From: Erythrocercus mccallii
Taxonomy: Eukaryota > Chordata > Aves > Passeriformes > Dicruridae
DNA length: 64,000 bases
Assembly (NCBI GenBank): GCA_013397435.1
Contig: VZRG01000773.1
Span: 78,278 to 142,277, forward strand
Direction of reading: 5' to 3'
A program made the position numbers and the translations under genes. The notes below the pieces were generated by a model, which saw nothing but the letters and a program-made list of their open reading frames with translations, had not been told where the DNA came from and made no database searches. Shown piece after piece: positions 15,101-27,748 of this stretch (the first letter of the stretch is position 1; each line of letters starts with the position of its first letter).

Positions 15101-15346
15101 TCACATAGCAAATGACATGAGAAAGGAGAAACCACAAAGACTTTTAGACAATTAGGAGTATCTGAAAATAAGTACCTTCATGAGGAGATCACGATTAAAC
15201 TGAAAGTTCAGCTGTAGCAGCGTCCCAAGGACTGGGAGAGGGACTGGTCCAGGAGGAAACTGTCTCCGCACTCGCTGCAACTTTAAAAACTGTGAAATTA
15301 GAAGAAATACAGCCACTGCTACAAGAGCTTGACTTATGGTCAACAT
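3173..15346 (-). CDS. Cytochrome P450 2J-like monooxygenase, gene A (complete, 9 exons)
   Basis: Predicted ER-anchored heme monooxygenase of the CYP2 family, CYP2J type; substrates of the family are fatty acids and other lipophilic compounds. Coding exons 1 to 9 on the minus strand: 15176-15346, 14039-14201, 12981-13130, 11052-11212, 8442-8618, 6243-6384, 4299-4486, 3991-4132, 3173-3351. All introns are GT-AG and the frame stays open for 490 residues. Visible landmarks: hydrophobic anchor about 3-20, hinge PPGP, C-helix WKQQR at 121-125, I-helix GGSET at 298-302, K-helix EIQR at 355-358, FNPGHF meander, and heme loop FSIGHRVCLG with ligand Cys436. I chose the Met at 15346 because it aligns with the paralogues; an in-frame ATG seven codons upstream (15367) would give an odd charged leader. 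Intron 3 carries an old CR1 LINE. It is the first of three head-to-tail copies and resembles gene E most in substrate-recognition segments 5 and 6. Assignment to CYP2 is firm; the CYP2J subfamily is likely; the exact orthologue is unknown. Confidence 0.93.
12141..12718 (+). mobile_element. Old CR1 LINE 3' end, in intron 3 of gene A
   Basis: The stretch carries the usual landmarks of the avian CR1 3' region in order: GGCTGCATTAGGAA, GGGAGGTGATCATTCCTCT, GTCCAGCTCTGGACTCCC, GAGAGATGGACTATTTAG followed by TCTGGAGAAGA, TGGTTACCCAGAGAGGTGG, and the terminal TTCTATAATG. It is about 580 bp with many substitutions, so it is old and 5'-truncated, with no open reverse-transcriptase frame. It lies antisense to gene A, inside its third intron. 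Borders are approximate. Confidence 0.85.
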
Positions 15347-18300
15347 TTTAGCATCTGCCTTTACCACTTGCCTTTATTCAGAATTGCCTATTGAAGCTAT
15401 TAAGGCTGGTTGCTAAACCAGTTTTTTCATAAGAGCTTGAATTCACATCATAAGTATTCCCTACCTCTAACCCTCCCTCTTTATTATCAACCACTCCCTT
15501 TTTGTTCCACTTATTACATTCCAATGCTTCAGCATATTAATAGATGCACACCCTTCTTCTTCTCATCCAGATTATACTTCTTCAATATGGATCACAGGAT
15601 TTGTAGGAACGGTATCTTAAAAGACTAGGGCCAAGATTTTCCAAGCAATGGAGATACACATAAACTCTCCATCTAGTTGTTCTGAGGCAATTTTGAATGG
15701 TATGCGTTCCTACAAATATTCCAGGAATGCTTTTAGAAAAGCAATAGCCATACATACAAATTAAGCAGGCAAATGTAAGTGGATATTAAATCTTGGAGTT
15801 TTTAAATTGGTTTGTATATATTCCGTGTACGTTATATCTAGTAATGGCAAGGCTGATAGAAGTTAAAAGCCCACATTTATCTTAAGATACATATACAACT
15901 ATCTGGTGCTTAATACAAAAAGCAAAATTTTTCACACTTTTGAATGTAATTGAAAACATAACTGGATTAATGTATGACCTCACTATTTTCCCTAGCCTGT
16001 TAGCTCTAGGTAAACTCATGGAGGGTTTTACCTGCTTCTGCATTTCCCCGTTCAATCTTGACATAAGGTGGATACTCTATATGATTTGAAAAATTGTCAG
16101 AAAGCATGTGAGATAAATAATGTGTATTTGTAGAGAAAGTACATCTAGTATTAAATATACAGATTTTAAAGGAAAAAAGATTGAAAACATGAGAAAATCC
16201 TAGTACAGATCTTGAGCTACCACCAGAACGAAAGGTCCCAGCAAGAACTAGTCATGACATGAGTGTGGCTCCTGAGTAACTTGAAAACAGAGTCTGTAGC
16301 CAAGGTTCTTTGCCAAGCCTCAACACTGGCAGGAGCCACAAACACAGCACCAAGGGAGTTCACATGCTGCAATCAGACCATGGAAATATCACAAGAGGGG
16401 TTCTGGGCACCAATTAACCATGACCATTGCAGTTCTCTGTTACAGATCCAGACTGAAATGCTTCCCTGTCAAAATTGCCCATCCATTGAGAGCAAAGCAC
16501 TTGTAAAAGAAACATGTTTTCACTAATCTCCTGAGAAAAATGCCAAGACTTGTGCACCAGCTCGCTGCTTGCAAGCTGATTTTGGGGCAGAAACTGTTTC
16601 CAGATTTTGTGGCTCTGGAACACAAAAGACCCTTATCCAGAAGGAACAGCCTGGGGTCTGCCAGCACACAATTTACAAACATCCAGGTCAATTAGCCTTC
16701 AAATACAGCTCTTTGTAACCACTAATGCATAACTGATTAAAGTGTATTAACCAAGGGATGTTGGTAGGTTTCCACATAAGCTTTGTTTGTGTACACTAAA
16801 AATATAATTTTTCAAGACAATTATTTCTAATTTTTCTCTCTCCTTCAGCAGGGAAAGTAAAATTCTCTTTAGAAAGAAATTGGTTTAGTTTTGCCTTCTC
16901 TGTCCCCAGTGTAATCTCACAAACTGTGCTTCAAATTCCCCAATTTATCAGAACTTTTAATTTGGAATCAATATTGATTGAAAATATTTGGATATACACT
17001 TTTCTTTTAGATATTAGAAGATTTTCATGATTTTTCATGATTTTTCATCAGGAAAAGTAATTTTTGTCCACTGGAAGTAAAGCCCCAGTGCCTTCATCCC
17101 ACAAGGGCTGCAGTCTCATACCTTTAACCAGTGTTTAGCTGGAGCCAGCCAGGAACACAGTTCTCTCACACTGGGAAAGGAAGATGACTGGGGGTTGGTT
17201 CAGATCTGAGGCATGGGATTTATCTTATTTTATTTGATGGAAAATGTATTTGTGAGATAGCCAAGGCTCCATTTTCTTAATAATTACTAAATGCAACCAG
17301 CAGCAGCATTTCTTCAGCACGATCTACCAGCTATTCTTTGGGATAAGTGGTTTTTAACTTGCTAAAGTGCTGCCTATCCTGCCAGATCCAGACGGATACA
17401 AATGAATCTCTTACCAGTGTGGAGCTACTGCCAAGGGAATGTTTGCAGGTCCAGCATGAGGGAACTTCATACCAACCACCTACCCACCAGGACATGCTGG
17501 ACATGGGTAGAACCATCCCATAAAGGTAATCCTGCAGCGGAAGAAACTGCCAAGACATCTCATCCTGTAGGCACATCTCTGCCTGTTAGAATGGGGTGCT
17601 TTAAAGCACAAGGTGAGCAGAGGCACCTGAAACAAATACAGCTGTGATAATGATATCAGCCCTGGAGATGGCACTGTCAGCTAATCAAAGTATAAAAATA
17701 ATCCTTCCTGTGTTGGCATGCAGTATCCAATCTGTACCTCATACAAGAAGAATGTATCCCAATGCCATAAAAGAAAATCTCAAGTGCCAGTAAGCAAACC
17801 AGCAAAAAACACCCACTTTTGCCAAGTCCTTAGGCACCTGGCTCAGAAAGGGCTTCCAGAACTCTTTAGTAGTGCCAAATCTGCTTTTGGTCATGGTGTG
17901 TTAAGTGAAGTCACCTAGCTGTGATAAAGAATACATTTTAAAAAATGAAAGAATAAATGAAGCTGAATAAATTTTTGGAGCATCTGGAGCAATCATCACG
18001 AAGAGACTACTTGGCATGAAGAAGCAGTTCTCATGTCACTGGCAGCCAGTGGGGTCATAAAAAAGGGGTAAATTATTAACACTCTGTGCCTGCTCACTCC
18101 AGTCCTTGGTCTTTGCTTGCAATATGGAAAGCTCTCCACAGCTGCCTAATAAAGCCACTCCTCTATTTTCATCAGAAGGGTTGAAATGCTACCTGGTTTA
18201 GTGGGTGAAACCCTGAACTGTCTTCCCAAGTGACAGTGATAGAGTTGTATACAACCGGCTTGCTCAACAGCAAACCATATCACTGTAAGGAAATGTTATC

Positions 18301-18544
18301 TCAGATCCTACCATCTGCCTCTAGAAAGCTTCCTCCAAGAGCTTCTTTTACCCCCTGCACCCACTAATGTCCCAAGACAGACTGGAAGACCTCTAAGCCT
18401 ACCTCCACAAATGCAACAATGGCTTACAAGAAAGAATCTTTATTAATGAGACTTCCAATTTATAGACCACCCTTTAAGATTGTTCACCGTAAAACCTCTT
18501 TCCAGTTGGTAATAAGTCCCAATTCTAATACTTCCCTTAATGTC
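15347..18544. other. Intergenic spacer between P450 genes A and B
   Basis: About 3.2 kb between the start of gene A and the 3' end of gene B. It should contain the gene A promoter and 5' UTR, but I see no convincing TATA box close to the start codon. Open frames are short and without family motifs. A 10-base unit (TTTTTCATGA) repeats about three times at 17021-17050. No extra P450 exon was found. Confidence 0.55.
17021..17050. repeat. 10-bp unit repeated three times
   Basis: Three adjacent near-identical decamers of the form TTTTTCATGA in AT-rich spacer DNA. Simple local duplication with no evident role. Confidence 0.7.
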
Positions 18545-18550
18545 TTTATT
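18545..18550 (-). promoter_or_regulatory. Candidate poly(A) signal of P450 gene B
   Basis: AATAAA on the minus strand about 220 bases past the gene B stop. A second hexamer lies at 18439-18444. Position and orientation fit 3' end formation; usage is inferred. Confidence 0.4.
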
Positions 18551-18772
18551 TGTTACACATCAGGATAAGTTTACCCGTATTTTCCAAACAGAAAAAGAAC
18601 AAAATATGAACCCTTTATAATTATAATGCTCAGGATGCAACTGTCTGTCAAGAATCTTTCAGGGTAGTGATTAACCAAATGAAGAGGAAAGAAAAAATCT
18701 TAGGGCATGCAAAAAGGAATTCACAAACAGAAGCAGTTTTAGAGAGTAACTCTTCCCTGAATCTGCCATTTC

Positions 18773-21700
18773 CTATCGAGGTATGGCACAGATCTGGTAG
18801 GGATGTGGCTTCATTGTGCTCCCAAAAACAAACTTGGTGTTGACTTCCTTCACTCCTTCTGGCAGGGTGAATGTGAACGCATGTAGCAGGGTGGAAAAGA
18901 TAATGAAGAGCTCCATCCTTGCCAGCAGCTCCCCCATACACACACGGTGCCCTGTGAAGAAACAGAAAAGGCAAATCAGCCAAAGGATTTTTATCACGAC
19001 TCCCCTTCTAAACTGCCTGGGATTTTCCTTGCTTATTTTCTGCATATTTTATTCTTTTCTCTTAACTTTGTCATTTAATGGTTCGTAACTGAAAGGCTGT
19101 TTGTATTTCCACAAAAGGTTTTGATCTACATTTATAGCAGACAGTAAGACATTATAGAAATTGTCACCAGGGTGGCATATTTACATTTACAATCTTCCCA
19201 GCACTATGCATTTTTCTGCTGGTGCTTTGATAGCTGGATCTCTTCTCAGAGAGAAACTGGACCTGTCTTCCAAGAATGAGTTTTCTATGTGTCATTCCTT
19301 CTCTTCCAATCTTTTCCACATACAACTGGACTTCTCTCTTCCTGGAGATCTTTAAAACAGTTTGTATATGCCCATTTGTAGGTGCCTTCCCAGTTATTTT
19401 GTGGAAGGAATGGATCTGAAGTTGTTACTACAAGGAGTAAATAAAGCCTTGTTCAGTGCACTTACCTATGGCAAATGGTAAGAATGCATCTCGGTTTACA
19501 AAGTTTCCATCTTGATCCAGAAAGTGGCCTGGGTTGAATTGATCAGGTGTCTCCCATTTTCCAGGATCAGTCAGAACAGAGTCAATATTTGCTAAAACTA
19601 TGGTGTTCTGAAAAAAAGGAGCAGTGGCTTCAACAAAACCTCTGATTGTAGCATCTATTTCTATCTAGGACAAAGCCTTGTGAAAGGCTATCCACAGAGA
19701 CAGTCAAACCTCAGAGGCACTGCTAGAACAAGAGTTCATGTCCCCAATCAAGAAAAACCTCAAAAGCCTTTCTAAAATCATCTAATGGACCAAAGATCAA
19801 ATTCATTCTAATATGCAGCACATCTGTACCTTTGGAATATGATATCCCAGCAGCTCTGTGTCCTTCACACTCAGTCTGGGCAGTGCAATTAAGAGAATGT
19901 TGCTGTATCGCTGGATCTCGTGAATTACAGCATTCGTGTAGGGCAACTTTTTCCTGTCCTCGTAGCAAAATACGTGGGAACAACCCACAACAGCATCCAG
20001 CTCCTTCTGGACTTTCTCTAAGAGGAATATTCAGCTTTAAATATACAGCAAACAATCTATAGTCATATTTTTTCCTGTTGCTTTTAACATTCAGAATGGT
20101 ATCCAACCAGATGAAAAAGATACTTTATAAAAAATAATGCCTTCAAATTTCCATACAGATGACCTACAAAAGTTTGACATTGAGGTTGTTTATAGGTTGC
20201 ATGTATACTTGTAAAATAATGACAGCATATGAGGTCATTCTATAATAATATGTGGGTTCCTGTTATATTTGCTGCTCTAAGGTAATTTATAAAAAGACTT
20301 TTATTAATATTTATTTCTACAGGCAGGGAGTCAACTGGAAAAATATATTAATCATGTGTTAGGGGAACAGTTTAGTAATTGATCAAGGATTGTTCTTCAT
20401 TAAGAAGATTTTGCTTGTCATCCACAGATGTCCTAACTGCTATTCTGTAATTACTTGCCTTGGGAAGCACTTACACAAATTAATTTTTCCCAAGGATTTC
20501 TTTTTTTACTTACAATCTGAACTGAAATGGTAATTTCTGATTTTTTTTAATTAATACTATAGACTCTCATCATTGCAATTAGAATTACCTCAAAAAAACT
20601 TAAGAATATATTAATATATCCTGAAAAGATGAAAAATCATGTGAAAATTCAGTATGTGCAACCCAGTCTCAAGTTTGAAATCTTTTGAAGGTAACAAAAA
20701 TGGGAAATCCTTTCTCCTTAACATTTTCTATTTGCCAGGCTCCTGCTGTGCCTGGTATTCAGCTTAAATTCTCAAATATGAGGCCTTTAGAGTGAGTTTT
20801 GTACCTTCTAATCCTTTCTATTCCGTACACTCTGGCTCTTTTTTTCAGTCATTTTACTCTGCCAACCTGTATCTTTCATCTCTGAATATCATTATTAAAA
20901 TATCATTTTCAAAATATCAATGTAAATATCATTTTCAAGCTACTCACCCTAATATTAGCAACCTCACACTGTATTTAAGTTATTTCTGCTGCAAGAGGCC
21001 AAGACCATATCAAAGAGTAGGAGTCAGGCATTTAAGAGGATGACCCAAACACTCCTGAGTGGAACTCCAAGCATTACTGTCTGTGGAGGGGCAATGGTGT
21101 AATTTGTCTCATCTGAGATTAAATTCATCCGGCTGATTAAATTAATCACACCCTGCACTCTGTTTTAAAAAAACCAAAACCAACTGGAGTGATTTGCCTG
21201 TATTTTAGAAAGGATACAGCAAGAAATGAATGAATGCAGTTCACCTCATTCATACTTTAATAATTAGTTCCTCTACTTCTCTTTGAACAGGCACAACCAC
21301 TATTTGAACTTGTATTATTGCTAGAGCTGCAGACCCCTTTGGATGTGCTTACCTTGAATGTCAGGATAAATCACCATATAGAGCAATGCCCACAGTAAAG
21401 TGGTGGCTGTAGTTTCTGTACCTGCTATAAAGAGGTCAGAAACAGTCTGGGTCAAGTTTACTTCATCATAAGTAGCATCAGCATTTCCTTTAGTCTGCAG
21501 ATGTGAATTGAAAAGAAAATTAGGGCACACAAAAGAAGTAAACCACTTGAAGAAATCATACTCTTCTAAATTTATATTAGACATCATTATAATCAAAGAA
21601 ACATTTAAATCCCTTGTTATTAGTGAAGTGTGAGAGAAGTTCAGAGGTACTCACTTTATCTATCTCATCTAAATAGTAATCAATAAAATCTCGATTTTCA

Positions 21701-24700
21701 TAAAGTTTTCTTTTTCCTCTGTGACTTTCAAGTTCCTTTGCTACCAGAGCATTCATAAAATCTAAACAGGGCTTAATCTTCTTAACTGATGGCAGAAAAT
21801 GACCAGCAAGCCAGGGAGACAACTCATACATCTGTAAAAGAGGTATATTTGATATGTGATATTACATATAAATATGTGGTATTTAGCAAACTAAATTTGA
21901 ATCCTAATACAGGCTTCTGGGTAGTGGAAAAGGCAAGTGAAAAACTGATGACTGAATCAGCATTAGATTGAAGGGATAGTGCCTATCCTATGATTCATTA
22001 CAGATTAAAGCCTTTCTTAATTCTGTTTTTCCCTGGAGCAAAATCAGAACTCCTCTCAGTTTCATACTATAAAGTTTTATATATATACTTAAAGATAATA
22101 TAAATATAAATGTGACATAGAAAGAATAAATTAAATTCCTCTCTACCACAATTCTAGGCTGAACTTTGCTCAGCTGAACCAAGAATCTCCCATGAAAGCT
22201 GTCCCTAGTCTCACTTTATCCAACATACATAATTTTTATTTCATCACTAAGAAAATGAGATTGAGGATCACTTCCTTGACACATCTGTTAAGTGAAAATA
22301 GAATCATCCAAACCCAGGTTTATTTTCTTACAGTTGGATAGTGAATTCATGGGGATTTTACTCATATTCGCCTTCTCATAGCAAAGGAGCAAATAGATCA
22401 CATCCCTGTGATGTGCAAAACAGCTCAATGACACAGAAATACAGAACTGTGCGGGTTTATTCAGTGTTCTAGATATATTCACCTTCTTGTCCTTATGCTC
22501 TCATAAAGCCAAATATCGGCAGAAAAGAAGTAAAACACTTCTTACATCCACTCCATTCTTCTACTTTATTTCACTTTTTTTCCCCCTTTGACAGACTGCA
22601 TCATGACCTTCCAGTGACAGAACTACTGCAGCTTGAATTATCCATTAGGCCTTAACTTCTGGGCTCACCTGTTTAAGTGGCAGCTGATTTACAAAGATTT
22701 ATCTCCCCACAAGTCTATTCAGATTCCCAGCTCTATTTCTTCTTCGCCCTACTGAATAATTTCCCTTAACACTACCCATCCACTTATCAGGAAAGCAGGT
22801 AAGTACAGCCAGTCATTAAGGGATTGTACATTCCCGCAAAAGCACTGTGGAGAGCGGGACACAATGAAATGTTGGACTAGAACGTTTTTGTTGGCTCTGG
22901 ACACACTATTAAGGTGTTTTAAAAACAACTTCTATAAACACCTTCTGAGAGCAGTTTGGAAATAGCTGAACCTGTGTCTGCCCTGATTAGAAGAGTAACT
23001 TAGGAATCATTTCACAGGCATCTTCTGGGATAGTTACTAATAAGTAATTTTATTTTAGCTTATCTACCAAAAGTATCAAATTAGTCCTCAAATCCTCCAG
23101 GACCTTGCTTACAGCAGTTAGTCAGAGATGGTGGAAATCATACAAGATACAGAACTGGATGAGTGCCAACAAGTTCTGCAGATGCAGCTGCCTCATGCAT
23201 GGCTAAATTCACTTTTTGACTATACACAGTACTGTGATTCTCTTTCGTAAATGATCCATAATAAAACCATGATCCATAATAAAACTGCCCCAGTCTGAGG
23301 ACACCTGTTCTGCTGCTTTGGCAGCTGCAGTCACAATTGCACATACAGAAGCAAGAGAGAATTTTTCTCTCCAGTGGACCAGATGTGAAGTTAGGGGTTG
23401 GTGCCTAGAGTGGAGGCAGATAAAGAAGCTAAAGGAGGGTGACTTCCAGTGTGTCACTGTATTCTTGTAAGGATGTGCAGATGTGGTACAGATGTTGCTG
23501 CCAAAAACTGTAGGGAAAAGCTGCTGTTAAGCAATTTCATGCTGTGCACAAAACAGTTGCTCTACTCCAATTTCTATAAGGTTGGATAGCAGTAGTGAAG
23601 GATGCAGTAAAAACCCATTTACTCTTGTTGAGAGACATCATATGATAGAGTGAAGAAAGACAGTTTGCCAGACAGAAATTAAGATAAGCCTATTTCAGAG
23701 CTTTTCAGATAATTTAACCCATATTTTACTACTGATTTCAGATATAGTTTTGAACACTGGAGTTGTACAAGTAGCACTTTTGCAAGAAAGTTCTTTGTAC
23801 ATCTCTCAGCCATGTAACGTATCTCTGCATTTTCATCCCTGTCCCCCAGACACAGGAAATTTTTGTGCTATGATGAAGCATAAGCAATTGAAACAAATTT
23901 TTATCTAGGCATCTGAAAGCACTGTTCTGATGTGCTCTCCAGAAATTCCAGGTGATCTAAATTTTTTTTGTTACAAAAGTAACAAGCAAGTTGCCTTTTA
24001 CACTGTCTATCTATAGAGAGCAAGCAAACAAACAAAATTGATTTTCCTTACAAAAAAGGAGATGCTGTTTAAAAATGCTGCTACGGTGTCAAATGATTCA
24101 ATCAGGCGGTGAAACTCATCATCTCTGGAGAAACGACGTCCAAAAATCATAGAACAAATCACATTTGAGACGGCATGAACAACAGGCATAGTGGGGTCCA
24201 GAGGTTTTCCTGTAAATACAAGGGACTACATTCACATTTAACACTTATTGTTCCTGCTTTTCTTGCTGACAGGAGAGCTGATAAAATTTCATAAACATTT
24301 CTGACATTAATTAGATCATTGGATGGCAAATTGTAATTTATTGGTAAAAGGCCTGACTAAAAAAGCAACTTCAGACATCTAACAAACACTGTTGGTTAAA
24401 AAAAGGAAAAACTGCTGGTGGGAATGGAATTAGTAGTATTCATTATAAAAATACCCAGATTTCATCAAACCTTGGCATCAGCAGATCTCACATTTGGCAA
24501 TAACCAGGGTACAAAACCAGTTGAGACATTAAATACACACATGAGTTCAGAACCACCTTCTGTTCTTTGCTCACATCATTTTACATTAGAATATTTCAAC
24601 CTACCCATGGATTCACCCCATTTTTCAGTTGCACAACCTGAACAAACTCCCTCTCCTACTGAAGAGCTCACCACAAGCTGTGTGAGCTGAGATTTTTATA

Positions 24701-27539
24701 CTGCACTTGAACAGAGCACAGGGCTGTGCATCCTTGGTCAAAGCTTTGCATATTTTGTGCTTTTTCTTTTCTACACAGGAATAGGAGGTATTGTGACACT
24801 GATTTTGTTACTGTTTGCTGTTACCCTGATGCTGTTACCATGAGAAACATAGAAATTGCTCAGAAGTAATAACACTGATAGGGACCAGTATATACATACT
24901 GGTATATTATAAATATATCACTAGACATATATATAACAAGACAGAACTCTCTAATTCTGTGATCTTGCTGTGGGGTTTCACACTTCTGCAAGTAAATATT
25001 TCGTGCAGGTAGCATATACAGACTTTTGAGACTCAGCTCTGCATACACACTTTGAATCCATTTTTGCAATCAAATAGTGTCAAAAGCTACCAGTGCCCCA
25101 TTCTCCAGCAAAGTCTCTACTGCACAGACTGCCCTACCCACCCTCAAATACCGTTTGTTTTCTGTAAGTATTCCACCAAGTGAGCAGCCTCCTTTTGCAG
25201 TAGATAATCCTGGTCTTTCTTCCCTACTCCCATTTTCCTCATTGTTGCAATTCCAAAACGCCTCTGCTGCTTCCAGATATGACCATTAGAGAACATAACA
25301 CCTAGAATCATAATGAATTAATACTGTCAGTACCTTATAAATTAATGGATTGGTACATCCAAGAAGCTTTTCTTTTCTTGTCATTTTTTCAATTTTTTTA
25401 CAGCAGTCTGGCAACATTCCTCTTTTCTTTCGTTTTATATTTTAGCCATTTATCTTCTTTATAGAAGCTCTTATATTAAGTCTATGCTGTCATTATTATT
25501 ATTCTGACAAAATATAGAACTGAACTGTTTAAAAAAACTCGTGAAAGTAGAAACTTTTTTCCTGATGTAAATTAAGGACTTTGAGGCTCTAAATCAAAAG
25601 TCAAAACTAGGGATAGAACACATTAAAAGACTTTCTGAGAATAATAATTACCATTTCCATGTGTCAAAATGTGAAAGATTTTGTTTGTGGGCCTTCCAGC
25701 AACATCTTCAGCACAGGCAGTCAGACCTTCCTTCACTGCCTGAAACCCTTGCAGGACAACTGCAGGAGTGTTTGAAAGCCATAAGGTGAAGATATTACCA
25801 TGAATTTTGGCCATCTGTAGAACAAAGCAGAATCAGAATAACAGGAGTGAGAACAGGTGCTTTTAAATCAAACAAAATGAACCAGATCTTCTCCCTGGGC
25901 AGATGCCCTAAGGGTGATTGACTTTAAGAACAGAGCATCAGGTACTTTCTTACACACAATATAGTATGAAGTCAGGTTTCTATCTAAAGTCTCATTTATT
26001 AAAGATCATGATGTTTCTCAAATGTCAACCAATATTGCCAAAGTCCGTGATGTCGTTTATTATGTCTTACAATTCAAACTCTTTGTAGATGAACTCTTTC
26101 ATGCTCACCACTTGCTACAAGACAGCAGTAGCTCATGAATTTGATGTGAATCATGTACAGATTCGCCTTTGTGTCAAGTGTAGCAACAACAGTTGAGGAG
26201 CAGAGTAATGCAGGAGTCAGCCTTTCCTTTCTAGCTCAGCTGTGGTGCACTCAGGCATCCGTGGCAGCAGGCAGGACAGTCCTTCCCCTGGCTGCTGAAT
26301 CAGGAACTAGAACAGTAGCAAAATAGGCTGGAAAGAATGGTGTGTTGCCAAGACATCCCAAGAAATGCAGGACTAGAAGATTACAAAATTTTGCTGCCTG
26401 GGAGCAAACAAGAGGGAATGCTTATGCACAGTGAGCAAAAATGTATGTGCTTGTGCTCACGCATTCGTGTTTCATTTCATTTTTGTAAGGACCAGTTCAT
26501 GGCTTTTTAAACCTTGGGATGACCAGTACTACTCTTCATGTCTCAGATGTCAGGAATAGAAGAAAACACAGCAGACAGGCACTAGATATTATTTTATGTC
26601 ATGGAATAATACCACTTTGCCTTGAAATATGCAGCTCAGGAGGACAGAACTGGCAGGTCACGGAAAAATTAGGGAAAGGGAAGGTTGAGAATGAAGAGAG
26701 AGAGCGAGGTATATTGCTTACATATTTAAATGTTAAATATTTTACATAGATGTAGAAGAATTATAAAACAACAGGATACAAACTTTAGAAGTACTGCGTA
26801 TTACAATTGGACTTAGATAAGGGTTTGAGCATACTATGAATTATTTTAGCCCTTCAAAAGCTGAGTCTTGCTAAGTAGACTGAAATAGCTCGTGAAAATC
26901 TGACCAAATGGTATGTCAGAAAAAAATCGATTCTAAGATCTTTCAGAAAATCCATTGAATAAGTATATTTAAAAAATCATCCTTTCTATACTGGAAACAC
27001 ACATGTCCTCAGTAGCTATTTCATGGGATATTAGAATATGCCAGTGCAACCACAGTCAAAACACAGACATCCAAAAGGCTGCACAGAATTAGTGACTCTA
27101 CTTTAAAATACTTTTTTCCTATGTGTAAGACAGGACTATTATCATCATTATGGTTTTGTTCATATGCACATAAGGTATTAAATATGTATTTCATTATAAG
27201 TGCAAATTTTCACATAAAGAAACAGATATTTTAATTATCTCCACCTATTTCCACATTTATGCAATTTAGAACAAATCCCTCCCTAACATTCAAAATAAGA
27301 CTATGTTGAACACATTTACTTTTCAATCAGCTTATGAGTCCATTAATAAATTGCCAGAAAATACATACTTTTTTAAGATGTTCATGATGAATTTTGAAGT
27401 TCATCTGCAGCAGATTTCCAAAGAATGGATATGGAGTTGGTCCGGGAGGAAATTGTTTTCGTATCCATTGCAATTTCAGAAACTGTATCAACAGCAGAGA
27501 CACCACAAAAAATACCAGCACCTCACTCACTGTTACCAT
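18773..27539 (-). CDS. Cytochrome P450 2J-like monooxygenase, gene B (complete, 9 exons)
   Basis: Second intact CYP2J-type gene of the array, predicted ER monooxygenase. Exons 1 to 9: 27369-27539, 25652-25814, 25152-25301, 24052-24209, 21655-21831, 21353-21494, 19830-20017, 19466-19607, 18773-18951. It encodes 489 residues with all GT-AG introns. Landmarks: membrane anchor in the first 20 residues, PPGP hinge, WKQQR in the C-helix, I-helix AGTETTATT, K-helix EIQR, FNPGHF, and heme loop FAIGHRVCMG with Cys435. Exon 4 is 158 nt, one codon shorter than the family's 161, lost in the RRFSRDDEF region; the frame is kept. The second half of exon 3 (GKKDQDYLLQKE) is the most divergent part against the paralogues. 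Substrate-recognition segment 5 reads ILLIALPR, close to gene C and unlike A and E. A perfect CRE lies about 200 bases upstream of the start codon. The subfamily is likely CYP2J; the orthologue is unknown. Confidence 0.92.
23251..23286. repeat. 18-bp tandem duplication in intron 4 of gene B
   Basis: Two adjacent 18-base units of the form ATGATCCATAATAAAAC plus one base, differing only at the last base. Recent local duplication in an intron; no function implied. Confidence 0.75.
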
Positions 27540-27740
27540 TTTACTTCTGATTTACACAGCTACGTTGTCTCTCCACCACTGCTGTGTAGACAGAGGAGAG
27601 ATCCAGTTTATCTTGGTTTTGGGATACCTCCCCGAAAAGAGAAAAAACACTTGACACTCCTGTGACTTGCTGTCTTTCCCTCTTCATCACTTTTACTTCC
27701 CCATCCCAGAGAATTAAGTGTTCTTATTTTTAAGCATATA

Positions 27741-27748
27741 TGACGTCA
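27741..27748. promoter_or_regulatory. Perfect cAMP-response element upstream of gene B
   Basis: The palindrome TGACGTCA is the full consensus CRE bound by CREB/ATF factors. It lies 202 bases upstream of the gene B start codon and, read along the gene, is directly followed by an AT-rich TATATG...TTAAAAATA segment that could act as a TATA element. The site is seen directly; cAMP control of gene B is inference. Confidence 0.45.

Noticed and set aside
15347..15367. Seven-codon N-terminal extension of gene A (upstream in-frame ATG)
   Set aside because: It adds a charged leader in front of the membrane anchor and the other three genes start at the internal position.
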